From the NCBI RefSeq assembly GCF_017744255.1, contig NZ_JAGHQP010000017.1, positions 1-44,002 on the forward strand: a stretch of 44,002 nt of DNA. Reading direction: 5' to 3'. The position numbers and the translations under genes were made by a program. Below are positions 32,505-41,188 of the stretch, piece after piece. Source of the DNA: Brevundimonas sp. A19_0 (GTDB lineage Bacteria > Pseudomonadota > Alphaproteobacteria > Caulobacterales > Caulobacteraceae). The notes under the pieces were generated by a model that worked only from the letters and a program-made list of their open reading frames with translations, did not search any database and was not told the origin of the DNA. How positions within the stretch are numbered: the stretch's first letter is position 1; every line of letters begins with the position of its first letter.

Positions 32505-33458
32505 CTATGGCTCGCTGGAGGCCGGCGTTTCCGCAGGCGTGACCGGCGTCAGGGTACAGCCGCCGCCGATCCGTACGGCCTCGCCGCAGGTGTAGAGCTG
32601 TCCGATGGCACGGTCCTTGACGCGGGCGACGAACCCTTCCCCTGACGTGCATTTGACCTCGATGAAGCGTCCCGAGGCGTTCTGACCCAGCAGGTGCAGT
32701 TGGGCGGGGTCGCAGATGTCCAGGGCGGTGCCGGCCAGAAGCGGTTTGAAGGCGGCGGCCTGCTCTGCGACGGTGGTGTACTCACACGTCAGATTGATCG
32801 CCATGGCCTGGAGGCAATCCATCGTGCGCCAGCCCTCGGCGGTTCTTTCGATGTGATAGCCGTCCTCACCGGCGCAGCCCACTTCGTAGACGGCATTGCC
32901 TTCCGGCGTGAAGCCCAGCGCCTTGCCGGCATCGACGCGGCAAGACAGTCCGGCTTCTGCGGCGAAGGTCGCAATGGCGCCCGCAGCGCCCTGGTTGCCA
33001 GGCAGGCGGCACACGGAGTTGGGGGCCAGCTCGCCCCCCTGGGCCCGGATCTGATCGGCCTGGGCGGCCAACACGACGCATTCGAACGTCTGGGGCGGCG
33101 TGGCGCTCGTCAGGATGTAGCCGGTGCCCTGTGCGCACGCGACTTCGAACAGGTCGTTGTTGTCATGGGTGGTGCCCAGGAGCGCGGACTCGGTGACCTC
33201 GCAGGTCAGGCCTGCCGCAGTGACGGCGGCACCGGCCGCTTCGGCGACCTGCGGCGGGGTCAGCTGGCGACCGCGGCGGTCCCGTGCCTCGAAGGAGCCC
33301 GGCGTCAGCTCCCTCTCCATGCGATCGCTTTCCATGATCGCACGGCGATCGGCCTGTTGCTGAATGGCGCCGGGCGTCTGGGCCTCTGCTCCCGCGCCGA
33401 GAGACAGGGTGGCGACAAGCGCAGTGGCAGCGCCAACGAACAGTCTGGAAAAAGTCAT
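32505..33458 (-). CDS. Secreted three-repeat Cys protein 1
   Basis: A 317-residue protein with a signal peptide (about 1-26, cleavage at AEAQ). After a Gln/Arg-rich linker come three copies of one unit: C-E-V-T-E-S-A-L-L-G ... F-E-V-A-C-A-x-G-x-G-Y-I-L ... C (about 86-130), C-R-V-D-A-G-K-A-L-G ... Y-E-V-G-C-A-x-x-D-G-Y (about 173-217) and C-D-P-A-Q-L-H-L-L-G ... I-E-V-K-C-T-S-G-E-G-F (about 247-291). Each unit holds three cysteines. The next gene upstream encodes a paralogue. No named family is recognised; disulfide-stabilised periplasmic or surface repeats are likely. Confidence 0.7.
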   Translation of the reverse strand: MTFSRLFVGAATALVATLSLGAGAEAQTPGAIQQQADRRAIMESDRMERELTPGSFEARDRRGRQLTPPQVAEAAGAAVTAAGLTCEVTESALLGTTHDNNDLFEVACAQGTGYILTSATPPQTFECVVLAAQADQIRAQGGELAPNSVCRLPGNQGAAGAIATFAAEAGLSCRVDAGKALGFTPEGNAVYEVGCAGEDGYHIERTAEGWRTMDCLQAMAINLTCEYTTVAEQAAAFKPLLAGTALDICDPAQLHLLGQNASGRFIEVKCTSGEGFVARVKDRAIGQLYTCGEAVRIGGGCTLTPVTPAETPASSEP

Positions 33459-33573
33459 TTCAGCCCCTCAACCGAGATTTGCATCAAGCGTGATAAGCCC
33501 AAGATGACGCGAGGCCAAGTCGACCACGCCTGCGGGGCGACAGCAGGGGCGGCGCCCGAGCGTTCCCGCCATG

Positions 33574-33605
33574 AAAAAAGCCCGGCGTACCGCAGCACGC
33601 CGGGC
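33574..33605 (-). terminator. Intrinsic terminator of Cys-repeat protein 2
   Basis: Minus-strand GCCCGGCGT pairs perfectly with ACGCCGGGC across an eight-base loop, followed by six T (a C lies inside the last stem base). It is nearly the same stem as at 32448-32478, suggesting the gene and its terminator were duplicated together. Confidence 0.9.
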
Positions 33606-33628
33606 CATTCCCTCGCATGAAGCGAAGC

Positions 33629-34624
33629 TTATTGTTCCGGAACGTTCTCCGGCTCAACGGTAGCGCCCAGCGCGTCGCCGGTCAGCTCGCAGGGCTTGCT
33701 GAAGATCTGGACAGCGTCGACGCAGGAATAGACCTGCTGGGTCGAACCGTTGAGGAAGCGCACGATCATGCCTTCACCGGTCGAGCACTTGACCTCATAG
33801 AAGGCGCCACGATCAGCCGGGCCGTCGCCCATCCAGGACACATCATCGACGTTGCAGTTGGCGACCTCGGTATTGGCGACCAGCTTCGGCCATTCACCCC
33901 GGGTTTCCTCCGCGGTGGTCAACTGGCAGGTGCCGGTCGAGATCAGGGCATAGCGCCAGCACGGCATGGCGCTCCAGCTGCCGGACTCGCTCTTTTCGAG
34001 GCGATAGCCGTCGGAGCTGGCGCAACCCAGCTCATACACGCGGGTGTTCAGCGCGACAGCCTCGTCCGCGTCGCATGAGACGCCCGCCTCCCGCGCATAG
34101 GCGCTGATGACCTGGACGCGGTTCTGGTTGCCCGGCAGGGCGCATTGCAGGCCGACCTCGGCCTCCGGATTTTCCCGGCGCAGCTGCCAGGCGAGGCTGG
34201 ACTGCAGAACGCAGTCGGAGGCCGTGGGCGCGCCCTCGACCGCTTCGAGGATGTAGCCGGGGCCGGAGGCACAGGCGACTTCGTACAGTTTGGCACCGCC
34301 CTCACGCATGCCCAGCAGCGACGACTCGGTCACCTGGCATGAGGGGACGGCGATGGCGGCAACACTGGTCGCCTGGGCCATCACTTCCTCAGCCGTCGGG
34401 GGTGCGGGCTGACGACCGCGCTGGCGTTGCTGGTTGCGATCACTGCGACCCCCGCCGATCCGGCCGGGCAGGACCACCTCGCCCTGAATCTGGCCAGAGG
34501 CTTCGGACGACTCCTCACTACGATTATTGCCGCGGTTGTCCTGAGCCAGTGCGGGGCTGGCGCTCAGCAGGGCAAGGGCGAGGGCGGACCCGGTGAGGGT
34601 GGCGAGCTTGATGGATGAGGACAC
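33629..34624 (-). CDS. Secreted three-repeat Cys protein 2
   Basis: A 331-residue paralogue of the preceding protein. I choose GTG 34624 (M-S-S-S-I-K-L-A-T-L-T-G), eight bases after AGGAG; a TTG 18 bases upstream is less likely. A signal peptide ends near S-P-A-L-A-Q. A Gln/Arg/Pro-rich, charged linker follows, then three units: C-Q-V-T-E-S-S-L-L-G ... Y-E-V-A-C-A-S-G-P-G-Y, C-D-A-D-E-A-V-A-L ... Y-E-L-G-C-A-S-S-D-G-Y and C-N-V-D-D-V-S-W-M-G ... Y-E-V-K-C-S-T-G-E-G. Its function is unknown. It diverges from the MBL-fold gene by 106 bases. Confidence 0.7.
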   Translation of the reverse strand: MSSSIKLATLTGSALALALLSASPALAQDNRGNNRSEESSEASGQIQGEVVLPGRIGGGRSDRNQQRQRGRQPAPPTAEEVMAQATSVAAIAVPSCQVTESSLLGMREGGAKLYEVACASGPGYILEAVEGAPTASDCVLQSSLAWQLRRENPEAEVGLQCALPGNQNRVQVISAYAREAGVSCDADEAVALNTRVYELGCASSDGYRLEKSESGSWSAMPCWRYALISTGTCQLTTAEETRGEWPKLVANTEVANCNVDDVSWMGDGPADRGAFYEVKCSTGEGMIVRFLNGSTQQVYSCVDAVQIFSKPCELTGDALGATVEPENVPEQ

Positions 34625-34730
34625 GGAGGAGGCTCCTGACAACTTTCACTTTTGTAACCTTTCGCGTGCGGATGTGACAGGGTCAAGGCAGGAACAGGGC
34701 AATCTCCCCGGGTGGACGCCGAAAGGCGAA

Positions 34731-35861
34731 ATGGTCTATCGAGGGTTTCGATTGGAGACGCACTTGGCCGACGGCGTGGTACGCGAGGACGAGGAGAAGG
34801 AAGAGACGGCCCGTGGCCTGACCTGGCCCTTCGCGCGCGTCCCGGAGGCCGGAGAGGCGATCTGCGTAGCGCCCGGGGTGTGGTGGATGCGCCTGCCCCT
34901 GCCGATGGCGCTCAACCACATCAATCTTTACGCGGTCGAGGACGGGGACGGCTGGGCCATCGTCGATACCGGGTTGTTCACCCCGCAGTCGGTCGAGCTG
35001 TGGGAGGACCTGCTGGCCGGCGTCCTGAAGGGGCGCCCGGTCACGCGCGTGATCTGCACCCACATGCACCCGGACCACATCGGCATGGCGGGTTGGCTGT
35101 GCGAGCGTTTCCAGGCGCCGCTGCTGATGTCGCGGCTGGAATATGTGACGGCCCGCATGCTGGTGGCCGACACCGGGCGACCGGCGCCGGAATCCGGCCG
35201 GGCCTTCTACCAGCGTGCAGGCTGGACGCCGGAACAGCTCGACGGCTGGGCCCGCGACTACGGTCAGTTCGGGCGCGTCGTCAGCGCGATGCCGGATGCC
35301 TACCACCGCCTGACCGAGGGCGATGTGTTGTCGATCGGCGGGGATGACTGGGAGATCGTGGTCGGTCAGGGCCATAGCCCGGAGCACGTCTGCCTGTGGC
35401 GGCGCCCGGACGATGTGTTCCTGGGCGGGGACCAGATCCTGCCGAAGATTTCGTCCAACGTGTCGGTCTGGCCGACCGAGCCGCTGGCCGACCCGCTGGG
35501 CGACTGGCTGGCCTCGCTGGACAGACTGGCAGACCTGCTGCCCGAAGACCTGCTGGTGCTGCCGTCGCATGGCGAGCCCTTCCGGGGCGTGCAGACCCGA
35601 CTGGCGGCCCTCAAGCGAGGCCACGGCCAGGCGCTGGCGCGGCTGGAACGCCGGCTGGAAACGCCGATGCGGGCCGTTGACACCTTTGCCAGTCTGTTCG
35701 CCCGCCCGGTCGGCGACGGGCTGCGCGGCATGGCCACCGGCGAGGCGGTCGCCCATCTCAACTATCTGGAACGGCGGGGCCGCGTGGTGCGCGAAGCCGA
35801 TGCCGACGGCGTCGACTGGTGGCGCCAGGCCGAAACCTTGCAGAATTCGAACGGGGAGTGA
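34731..35861 (+). CDS. Metallo-beta-lactamase-fold hydrolase
   Basis: A 376-residue protein. T-H-M-H-P-D-H-I-G is the HxHxDH zinc motif (H111, H113, D115, H116), followed by G-Q-G-H-S-P-E-H-V, F-L-G-G-D-Q-I-L and V-L-P-S-H-G-E-P-F, which give the remaining ligands. The C-terminal winged-helix-like tail (residues about 290-370, A-V-A-H-L-N-Y-L-E-R-R-G-R) is that of the LACTB2/glyoxalase-like group. The start at ATG 34731 is moderately sure; later TTG/GTG starts are possible. The gene overlaps the enoyl-CoA hydratase gene by four bases, suggesting joint use on acyl-CoA or thioester substrates. Confidence 0.88.
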   Translation: MVYRGFRLETHLADGVVREDEEKEETARGLTWPFARVPEAGEAICVAPGVWWMRLPLPMALNHINLYAVEDGDGWAIVDTGLFTPQSVELWEDLLAGVLKGRPVTRVICTHMHPDHIGMAGWLCERFQAPLLMSRLEYVTARMLVADTGRPAPESGRAFYQRAGWTPEQLDGWARDYGQFGRVVSAMPDAYHRLTEGDVLSIGGDDWEIVVGQGHSPEHVCLWRRPDDVFLGGDQILPKISSNVSVWPTEPLADPLGDWLASLDRLADLLPEDLLVLPSHGEPFRGVQTRLAALKRGHGQALARLERRLETPMRAVDTFASLFARPVGDGLRGMATGEAVAHLNYLERRGRVVREADADGVDWWRQAETLQNSNGE

Positions 35862-36631
35862 CCGACGTGTCCGAGACCATCCACACCGAACTGGCCGACG
35901 GCGTCCTGACCGTCACGTTGGCCCGGCCGGAGAAGAAGAACGCCATCACCCAGGCCATGTATGCGGCCCTGGCCGAGGCGACCGAGCGCTGTCGCACCGA
36001 TGACGCCGTGCGGGTGATGCTGATCCGGGCCGAGGGCGACAGCTTTTCGGCGGGCAATGACATCGCCGACTTCATCGCGCTGGGCTCGCAGGCATCGTCG
36101 CCCGCCGATATGGCCGTGTTCCGGTTCCTGAAGGCGCTGGCCGATCTGGACAAGCCGCTGGTCGCTGCTGTGAAGGGGCGGGCGGTCGGCATCGGCACCA
36201 CCCTGCTGCTGCACTGTGACATGGTGGTGGTCGCCGAGGATGCCCTGCTGTCGGTGCCCTTCATCAATCTGGCGCTGGCGCCCGAAGCGGCGTCCAGCCT
36301 GCTGCTGCCCCGGGTGATCGGTCACCAGCGGGCCTTCGAGATGTTTGCTCTGGGCCAGCCGGTCGATGGCCGCACGGCCCTGGCCTGGGGGCTGGCCAAT
36401 CGCGCGGTGGCCGCAGACGCCGTGGACGAGACGGCCGCCGACCTTGCGCGGCAACTGGCCACGCGCGCGCCGAACTCGATCCGCAAGACCAAGGCCCTGA
36501 TGCGCGACGCCGCCGACATGTGGGCGCTGATGGAACGCGAGGGCGAGGCCTTCGGCAGCCAGATGAAGAGCCCGGAGGCCATGGAGGCCTTCATGGCCTT
36601 CACGCAAAAGCGGGCGCCGAATTTCGGCTGA
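35858..36631 (+). CDS. Enoyl-CoA hydratase/isomerase family protein
   Basis: A 257-residue crotonase-fold enzyme. R-P-E-K-K-N-A-I-T, then F-S-A-G-N-D-I-A-D-F (oxyanion region), K-P-L-V-A-A-V-K-G-R-A-V-G-I-G-T-T and L-L-P-R-V-I-G are typical. Glutamates usual for hydration are not both obvious: the second region reads L-A-L-A-P-E-A-A-S-S, so isomerase or another activity is possible. GTG 35858 overlaps the preceding stop (GTGA); GTG 35867 is an alternative. Confidence 0.88.
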   Translation: MTDVSETIHTELADGVLTVTLARPEKKNAITQAMYAALAEATERCRTDDAVRVMLIRAEGDSFSAGNDIADFIALGSQASSPADMAVFRFLKALADLDKPLVAAVKGRAVGIGTTLLLHCDMVVVAEDALLSVPFINLALAPEAASSLLLPRVIGHQRAFEMFALGQPVDGRTALAWGLANRAVAADAVDETAADLARQLATRAPNSIRKTKALMRDAADMWALMEREGEAFGSQMKSPEAMEAFMAFTQKRAPNFG

Positions 36632-36682
36632 GACATTTCGGCGATTGCGTCGCTGCCTCGCGCCCTGTAGCAGCGCGCGCCT

Positions 36683-37195
36683 ATGGCCGAGCCACTTGTC
36701 CAGACCCCGTCCGACCTGCCCCATCCCGGGGGTGCGGTGCTGCGCGCCGAACAGGCGGGCGATGCGGACGCGATCGACCGGATCGTGCTGGCGGCCTTCG
36801 GTCCCGGTCGTTTCGCCAAGACGGCCGAGCGTCTGAGGGAGGGCGGCACCGTGGCCGCGGGCTTCGTCACCTGCGTCGACGACCGCCCGGTCGGCAGTGT
36901 GCGTCTGTGGTCGATCCGGGTGGGCGAGACGCCCTGCCTGTTCCTCGGGCCGATCGCCGTCGAACGCTCGGAGCGCAGCGAGGGCCTGGGCGCCGCCATG
37001 GTGCAGGCCTGCATCGACCAGGCGCGCGACACCGGGGCCGCAGGCATCCTTCTGGTCGGGGATGCGCCCTATTTCGGGCGGTTCGGCTTTGCCCGGATCG
37101 ACGGGGTGGCCCTGCCCGGACCGGTCGATCCGGCCCGGGTCCTGTGGCTACCGCTGGCGGTCCCGGACGTGGCGGGCCCGGTCGCCCGCGCCTGA
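36683..37195 (+). CDS. GNAT-family N-acetyltransferase
   Basis: A 170-residue protein. The GNAT core is seen in L-R-A-E-Q-A-G-D-A-D-A-I-D-R, then L-G-P-I-A-V (strand 4) and R-S-E-G-L-G-A-A-M-V (the acetyl-CoA pyrophosphate loop R-x-x-G-x-G/A). It ends with L-V-G-D-A-P-Y-F-G-R-F-G-F, the usual Y-Y-x-R-F-G-F segment. The substrate is unknown. ATG 36683 has no clear ribosome-binding site. Confidence 0.88.
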   Translation: MAEPLVQTPSDLPHPGGAVLRAEQAGDADAIDRIVLAAFGPGRFAKTAERLREGGTVAAGFVTCVDDRPVGSVRLWSIRVGETPCLFLGPIAVERSERSEGLGAAMVQACIDQARDTGAAGILLVGDAPYFGRFGFARIDGVALPGPVDPARVLWLPLAVPDVAGPVARA

Positions 37196-37236
37196 AGCGA
37201 CTTTGCCTCAAGCCGGACAGCGCCTAAGTCTGGAGG

Positions 37237-37797
37237 ATGGCAGACAAGGAACCGAAAACTCTCGACGGACTGGCGCGGCTGGCGTCGGAGCAGGGCGGGC
37301 GTGGCCTGCCGCCGGTCCATCTGTGGCACCCGGAGCATTGCGGCGACATCGACATCGTCATCCAGGCCGACGGCATCTGGATGCACGAGGGCACCCCCAT
37401 CGGGCGGCCCGAGCTGACGCGGCTGTTCTCGACTGTGCTCAGGAAGGACCCGGACGGCTATCATCTGGTCACGCCGGTCGAGAAGCTGAAGATCACGGTC
37501 GAGGACCTGCCGTTCCGCGCAATCCGTCTCAAGGCGGTCGAGGGCCATCTGGTGTTCGAAACGGATCAGGGCGACACGGTCATCGCCGGGCCCGATCATC
37601 CTCTGGTCGTCGAGACCGATCCGGTGACGCAGGAACCGGCGCCGCGGCTCCATGTGCGCGCCGATCTGTGGGCCCGGGTCAGCCGGTCGCTGTTCTATGA
37701 GCTGGTCGAGCGGGCCGAACCGGTCGAGGGGCGGCTGTCGGTGCGCTCGGGCGAAGCGGTCTTTGCCCTCGGCCCCGTCGGAGCCGGGCTGGAATGA
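37237..37797 (+). CDS. DUF1285 domain protein
   Basis: A 186-residue cytoplasmic protein. P-P-V-H-L-W-H-P-E-H-C-G-D-I-D-I, then W-M-H-E-G-T-P-I-G-R-P-E-L-T-R-L-F and Y-H-L-V-T-P-V-E-K-L-K-I-T-V match DUF1285 by eye. The family is of unknown function and is commonly next to Nudix and cca genes in alphaproteobacteria. GGAGG directly abuts ATG 37237, closer than is usual. The stop overlaps the Nudix gene (ATGA). Confidence 0.88.
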   Translation: MADKEPKTLDGLARLASEQGGRGLPPVHLWHPEHCGDIDIVIQADGIWMHEGTPIGRPELTRLFSTVLRKDPDGYHLVTPVEKLKITVEDLPFRAIRLKAVEGHLVFETDQGDTVIAGPDHPLVVETDPVTQEPAPRLHVRADLWARVSRSLFYELVERAEPVEGRLSVRSGEAVFALGPVGAGLE

Positions 37798-38435
37798 ACC
37801 CGGCGGAGGCGCTCAAGGCGAGCCTGATGGCGGCGCTGGACCCTGCGGACGGCCCGGCGGCGACGGCGGCGGCGCGATCCGACTTTGACCTCAACCCCGG
37901 AGCCGACCGTCCGGTCCGGCTGCTGCGCCCGGCGGCAGTGCTGATCCTGGTGATCGCCGAGGGGGTGGGACCGCGCGTGCTGATGACGCGGCGGTCCGAC
38001 AGTCTGGCCAGCCACACAGGACAGATCGCCTTTCCCGGCGGGCGCCTCGACCCCGGCGAGACGGTTGTCGAGGCCGCCCTGCGCGAGGCCCGCGAGGAAG
38101 TGGCCCTGTCGGGCCAGGGGGTCGAGGTGCTGGGGCTGGGCGATCCCTATGAGACCGGAACCGGATTTCTGGTGACCCCCGTGGTGGGCTGGACCGACCG
38201 GATGCCGTCGGTCGCGCCCAGTCCGGACGAGGTGGCCGAGGTGTTCGATGTGCCCTGGCATTTCCTGATGGATGCCGCCAACCACCGGCAGGACCACTAT
38301 GAGCGTGACGGCGAGCCGCGGCGCTATTTCTGGGCCATGCCCTATGGCGAGCGCTACATCTGGGGCGTGACGGCGGGCATACTGAGGGCCCTGCACGACC
38401 GGCTGGTGGCGTCCGGCGCCGAGGTGCTGGCGTGA
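37794..38435 (+). CDS. Nudix CoA pyrophosphatase
   Basis: A 213-residue Nudix hydrolase. F-P-G-G-R-L-D-P-G-E-T and A-L-R-E-A-R-E-E-V-A-L form the Nudix box (G-x5-E-x7-R-E-x2-E-E), which binds Mg. L-A-S-H-T-G-Q-I-A-F-P-G-G upstream is the CoA-pyrophosphatase (NudL-type) motif. It would split CoA or related molecules. The gene is coupled at both ends by four-base overlaps, to DUF1285 and to cca. Confidence 0.92.
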   Translation: MNPAEALKASLMAALDPADGPAATAAARSDFDLNPGADRPVRLLRPAAVLILVIAEGVGPRVLMTRRSDSLASHTGQIAFPGGRLDPGETVVEAALREAREEVALSGQGVEVLGLGDPYETGTGFLVTPVVGWTDRMPSVAPSPDEVAEVFDVPWHFLMDAANHRQDHYERDGEPRRYFWAMPYGERYIWGVTAGILRALHDRLVASGAEVLA

Positions 38436-39652
38436 CCGTGCCGTCCCTGTCCGACGCGGCATGGCTGACCGATCCGGCCACCCGGGCGGTGATGGGGGCG
38501 CTGGCGGCACGGGGCGGGCCCGACGCGGCGCGCTTTGTGGGGGGCTGTGTGCGCAACAGCCTGCTGGATCGCCCGGTCGACGACGTGGATATCGCCACGC
38601 GACTGGAGCCCCGAGAGGTCATGGAGGCCCTGAAGACGGCCGGACTGAAGGCCGTGCCGACCGGACTGGACCACGGCACAGTGACAGCCGTGTCAGACCA
38701 CCGCCCGTTCGAGATCACCACCCTGCGCCGCGATGTGACGACGGATGGGCGGCGCGCGACGGTCGCCTTCACCCGTGACTGGGCCGAGGACGCCGGACGG
38801 CGGGACTTCCACATCAATGCCCTCTACGCCGATGCGTCGGGGCAGGTGTTCGACCCCACCGGCCAGGGACTGGCGGACATCGCCGCCCGGCGCGTGGCCT
38901 TTGTCGGAGACCCGGACCGGCGCATCCGCGAGGACCGCCTGCGCATCCTGCGCTTTTTCCGCTTTCAGGCCTGGTACGGGCGAGGGTCCCCGGACCCCGC
39001 CGGGCTGGCCGCATGCGTGCGCGAGGCGGAGGGCCTGTCCGAGCTGTCGGCCGAACGGGTCTCGAAGGAGCTCTTGAAGCTGCTCGCCGCGCCGAACCCG
39101 GTGCCCACGGTCGCGATCATGGCCGAGACAGGCATCCTGCAGCGGCTGCTGCCCGACGTGCCGGGACTGGAGGCGTTTCAGGCCCTGGCGAAGGTCAGCG
39201 ATGACGCCGTGCTGCGCCTGTCTGCCCTGATGCCCCCCGATGCCGGGGCGCGGGACCGGGCAGCGCGGGCCCTGCGGCTGTCGAACCGGGATCGGGTGCG
39301 GCTGGTGGCACTGGCGGGGCCGGTGCCCGACCTTGAGCAACTGGGCGAGCCGGCCGTGCGGGCCATGGTCTATGCCAACGGCCGCCAGGCGGCGCAGGAC
39401 CGGTTGACGCTCGCGCTCGCAGCCCGGCCCGGTCAGGTCGAGCGGCATCGCGCCCTGAGCGATCTGGCGGAGACCTGGCCCATCCCCCGCATGCCCGTGG
39501 GTGGACGCGAGGTGGCGGCCCTGGGCATTCCCCCCGGCCCTGAGACCGGCGCACTGCTGGCGGCCTTCGAGGCCGGGTGGATCGCCGACGACTTTCCCGC
39601 CGACGGACACGCCGAGCGGCTGCAGACCCTGATCGATCAGCGACCGCGCTGA
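38432..39652 (+). CDS. cca: CCA tRNA nucleotidyltransferase
   Basis: A 406-residue class II enzyme of the poly(A) polymerase/CCA family. F-V-G-G-C-V-R-N-S-L-L and D-D-V-D-I-A-T give the catalytic acidic pair. D-R-R-I-R-E-D-R-L-R-I-L-R-F-F-R-F is the nucleotide-selecting region. The head and neck domain is clear; the tail is helical. It adds or repairs the 3'-CCA of tRNAs. GTG 38432 overlaps the Nudix stop (GTGA). Its 3' end overlaps the convergent EEP gene by 16 bases. Confidence 0.94.
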   Translation: MTVPSLSDAAWLTDPATRAVMGALAARGGPDAARFVGGCVRNSLLDRPVDDVDIATRLEPREVMEALKTAGLKAVPTGLDHGTVTAVSDHRPFEITTLRRDVTTDGRRATVAFTRDWAEDAGRRDFHINALYADASGQVFDPTGQGLADIAARRVAFVGDPDRRIREDRLRILRFFRFQAWYGRGSPDPAGLAACVREAEGLSELSAERVSKELLKLLAAPNPVPTVAIMAETGILQRLLPDVPGLEAFQALAKVSDDAVLRLSALMPPDAGARDRAARALRLSNRDRVRLVALAGPVPDLEQLGEPAVRAMVYANGRQAAQDRLTLALAARPGQVERHRALSDLAETWPIPRMPVGGREVAALGIPPGPETGALLAAFEAGWIADDFPADGHAERLQTLIDQRPR

Positions 39653-40614
39653 GGCCGAGCCCGGGTGACGCGGGTCACGACCGGATAGTGGTCGGACCCC
39701 GTGCGCTTGCCGATCCGGCGGGACAGGAAGACCAGTTCGTCCGAACGCCATTGATGGTCGATGCCTATGCCCAGCCATGACGGCAGTTCGGTGGGCCAGG
39801 TGCCGGGCCAGGCCGGGGCAGGGGTCAGGCCGGTTTCGGCCTTGATCTGGCGCCCGATGCGGGCACTGGACACTGCATTGAAGTCGCCGGCCACGAGGAT
39901 CGGGTCGGTCACATCCTCCAGACGCTCGGCCAAAGACATCGACTGGATGATCTGGCCCCACTGGTACTGGAACGGCCAGGGTCGGGTCAGGTGCACACCG
40001 ACCAGATGCACGGGGCCGAGCGGGGTGTCGGCGACGGCCTGCAAGGCCGAGAGCTGGTCGGGCCGCCCCGGGACAGGGGTAAGCGGATAGCGGGAGGCGA
40101 GGATCACACTGCCCCGACTGCCCTTGGGTACGAGGATCTCGGATGCGTGCTGGTGGGGGTAGTCGGCGAGAATGTGCTGGCGTGCGGCGAAGACCGCCGG
40201 GCTCACCTCGATCAGCAGGATGAGGTCGGGCTGGGCCGCCCGGATACTGGCGGCCACGGCCTCCACGTCCCCATTTTCAGCATTGAGATTGGCGGAATAG
40301 ACGGTCAGCACGGGTGCTCCGCGCTCGGGCACGCCGCGCGGCGGGGAGGCCTGCGGGACCACGGCTCCGGCGCAGATCAGCAAGGCCCCGAAGGCGACAA
40401 TCATCAGCGGCGGCCGCTTCAGCGCCATGACCAGCAGGCTGGCGATCACCGAGCCGACCAGGGCCGGACCGGTGAACTGGGCGAGGATGTCGACCCAGCG
40501 ATGCCCGTTGCCGCTGATATGGGCCGCCGCCGGAATCAGCCACGGTCCGCAAAGGATCAGGCAGACTGCCCATGGCCACAGCACAAGAAATACGGCCTTC
40601 AGTCTTGCCAACAT
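39637..40614 (-). CDS. Membrane-anchored EEP-family phosphatase
   Basis: A 325-residue protein with three N-terminal membrane helices (about 5-28, 46-68 and 70-88). An endonuclease/exonuclease/phosphatase domain follows: Y-S-A-N-L-N-A-E-N, L-I-L-L-I-E-V-S (metal Glu), V-A-G-D-F-N-A-V-S, and G-I-D-H-Q-W and G-S-D-H-Y-P-V at the C-terminus. This is the layout of YafD-like membrane EEP proteins. The substrate, perhaps a lipid phosphate, is unknown. I choose ATG 40614; the open frame upstream is shadow sequence of the DUF4112 gene. Confidence 0.88.
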   Translation of the reverse strand: MLARLKAVFLVLWPWAVCLILCGPWLIPAAAHISGNGHRWVDILAQFTGPALVGSVIASLLVMALKRPPLMIVAFGALLICAGAVVPQASPPRGVPERGAPVLTVYSANLNAENGDVEAVAASIRAAQPDLILLIEVSPAVFAARQHILADYPHQHASEILVPKGSRGSVILASRYPLTPVPGRPDQLSALQAVADTPLGPVHLVGVHLTRPWPFQYQWGQIIQSMSLAERLEDVTDPILVAGDFNAVSSARIGRQIKAETGLTPAPAWPGTWPTELPSWLGIGIDHQWRSDELVFLSRRIGKRTGSDHYPVVTRVTRARPQRGR

Positions 40615-40665
40615 GATGAACGTCGGTCTCCGTAGTGCGTTGAGGGGAGCGGGCAGGAGGGAAGC

Positions 40666-41124
40666 ATGGTCAAATCGGTCGCCGACGTCGAGAACGTCTG
40701 GCTCAGTGTCGAGCGTATCAAGAAGATTTCGGACCGGGTGATCGGGATCGGGCCCTTTGGACTGGGGCTCGACGGTCTTCTGACCTGGATTCCCGGGCTG
40801 GGCACCATTTATACGCTGGGCGCCGGCGGCTGGCTGGTCGTACAGGCCCTGCGCGTCAAGGCGGGACCCGCCACCCTCGCCCGCATGGTGGGTTATCTGA
40901 CGGTCGATACGGCGACGGGGGTGGTGCCCATTGCCGGTGACGCGATCGACGCCCTCTTCCCCGGGCACCTGATGGCGGCCAAGGCGCTGCAGAAGCACAT
41001 CGAATCGACCCACTGGGTCGAAATGTCCGAGCGCGAGGCGCACGAGCAGGGCGTGCACGACTCCCACCGCGAGGAAATGCGCGCCAATCGCAAGCTCAAG
41101 CGTGTGATCTACCTGCACGACTGA
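40666..41124 (+). CDS. DUF4112 membrane protein
   Basis: A 152-residue protein. An N-terminal helix is followed by G-L-D-G-L-L-T-W-I-P-G-L-G-T-I-Y-T-L-G and a second hydrophobic stretch, M-V-G-Y-L-T-V-D-T-A-T-G-V-V-P-I-A-G-D-A-I-D-A-L-F. These match DUF4112 (hydrophobic hairpins around D-x3-G-x2-P-x2-G-D). A charged C-terminal tail follows. AGGAGGGAAGC precedes ATG 40666. It diverges from the EEP gene by 51 bases. Its function is unknown. Confidence 0.88.
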   Translation: MVKSVADVENVWLSVERIKKISDRVIGIGPFGLGLDGLLTWIPGLGTIYTLGAGGWLVVQALRVKAGPATLARMVGYLTVDTATGVVPIAGDAIDALFPGHLMAAKALQKHIESTHWVEMSEREAHEQGVHDSHREEMRANRKLKRVIYLHD

Positions 41125-41188
41125 TCGTCGGGATTGACGGAGGGGTGCCCTGCCGTCCAACTGCGGGTCTGCGTCTTCGGGAGCCAGG

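Noticed and set aside
40615..41160. N-terminal extension of the EEP protein frame
   Set aside because: It lies over the DUF4112 gene, which has its own strong ribosome-binding site; the extension has no motif, while ATG 40614 gives a clean membrane N-terminus.
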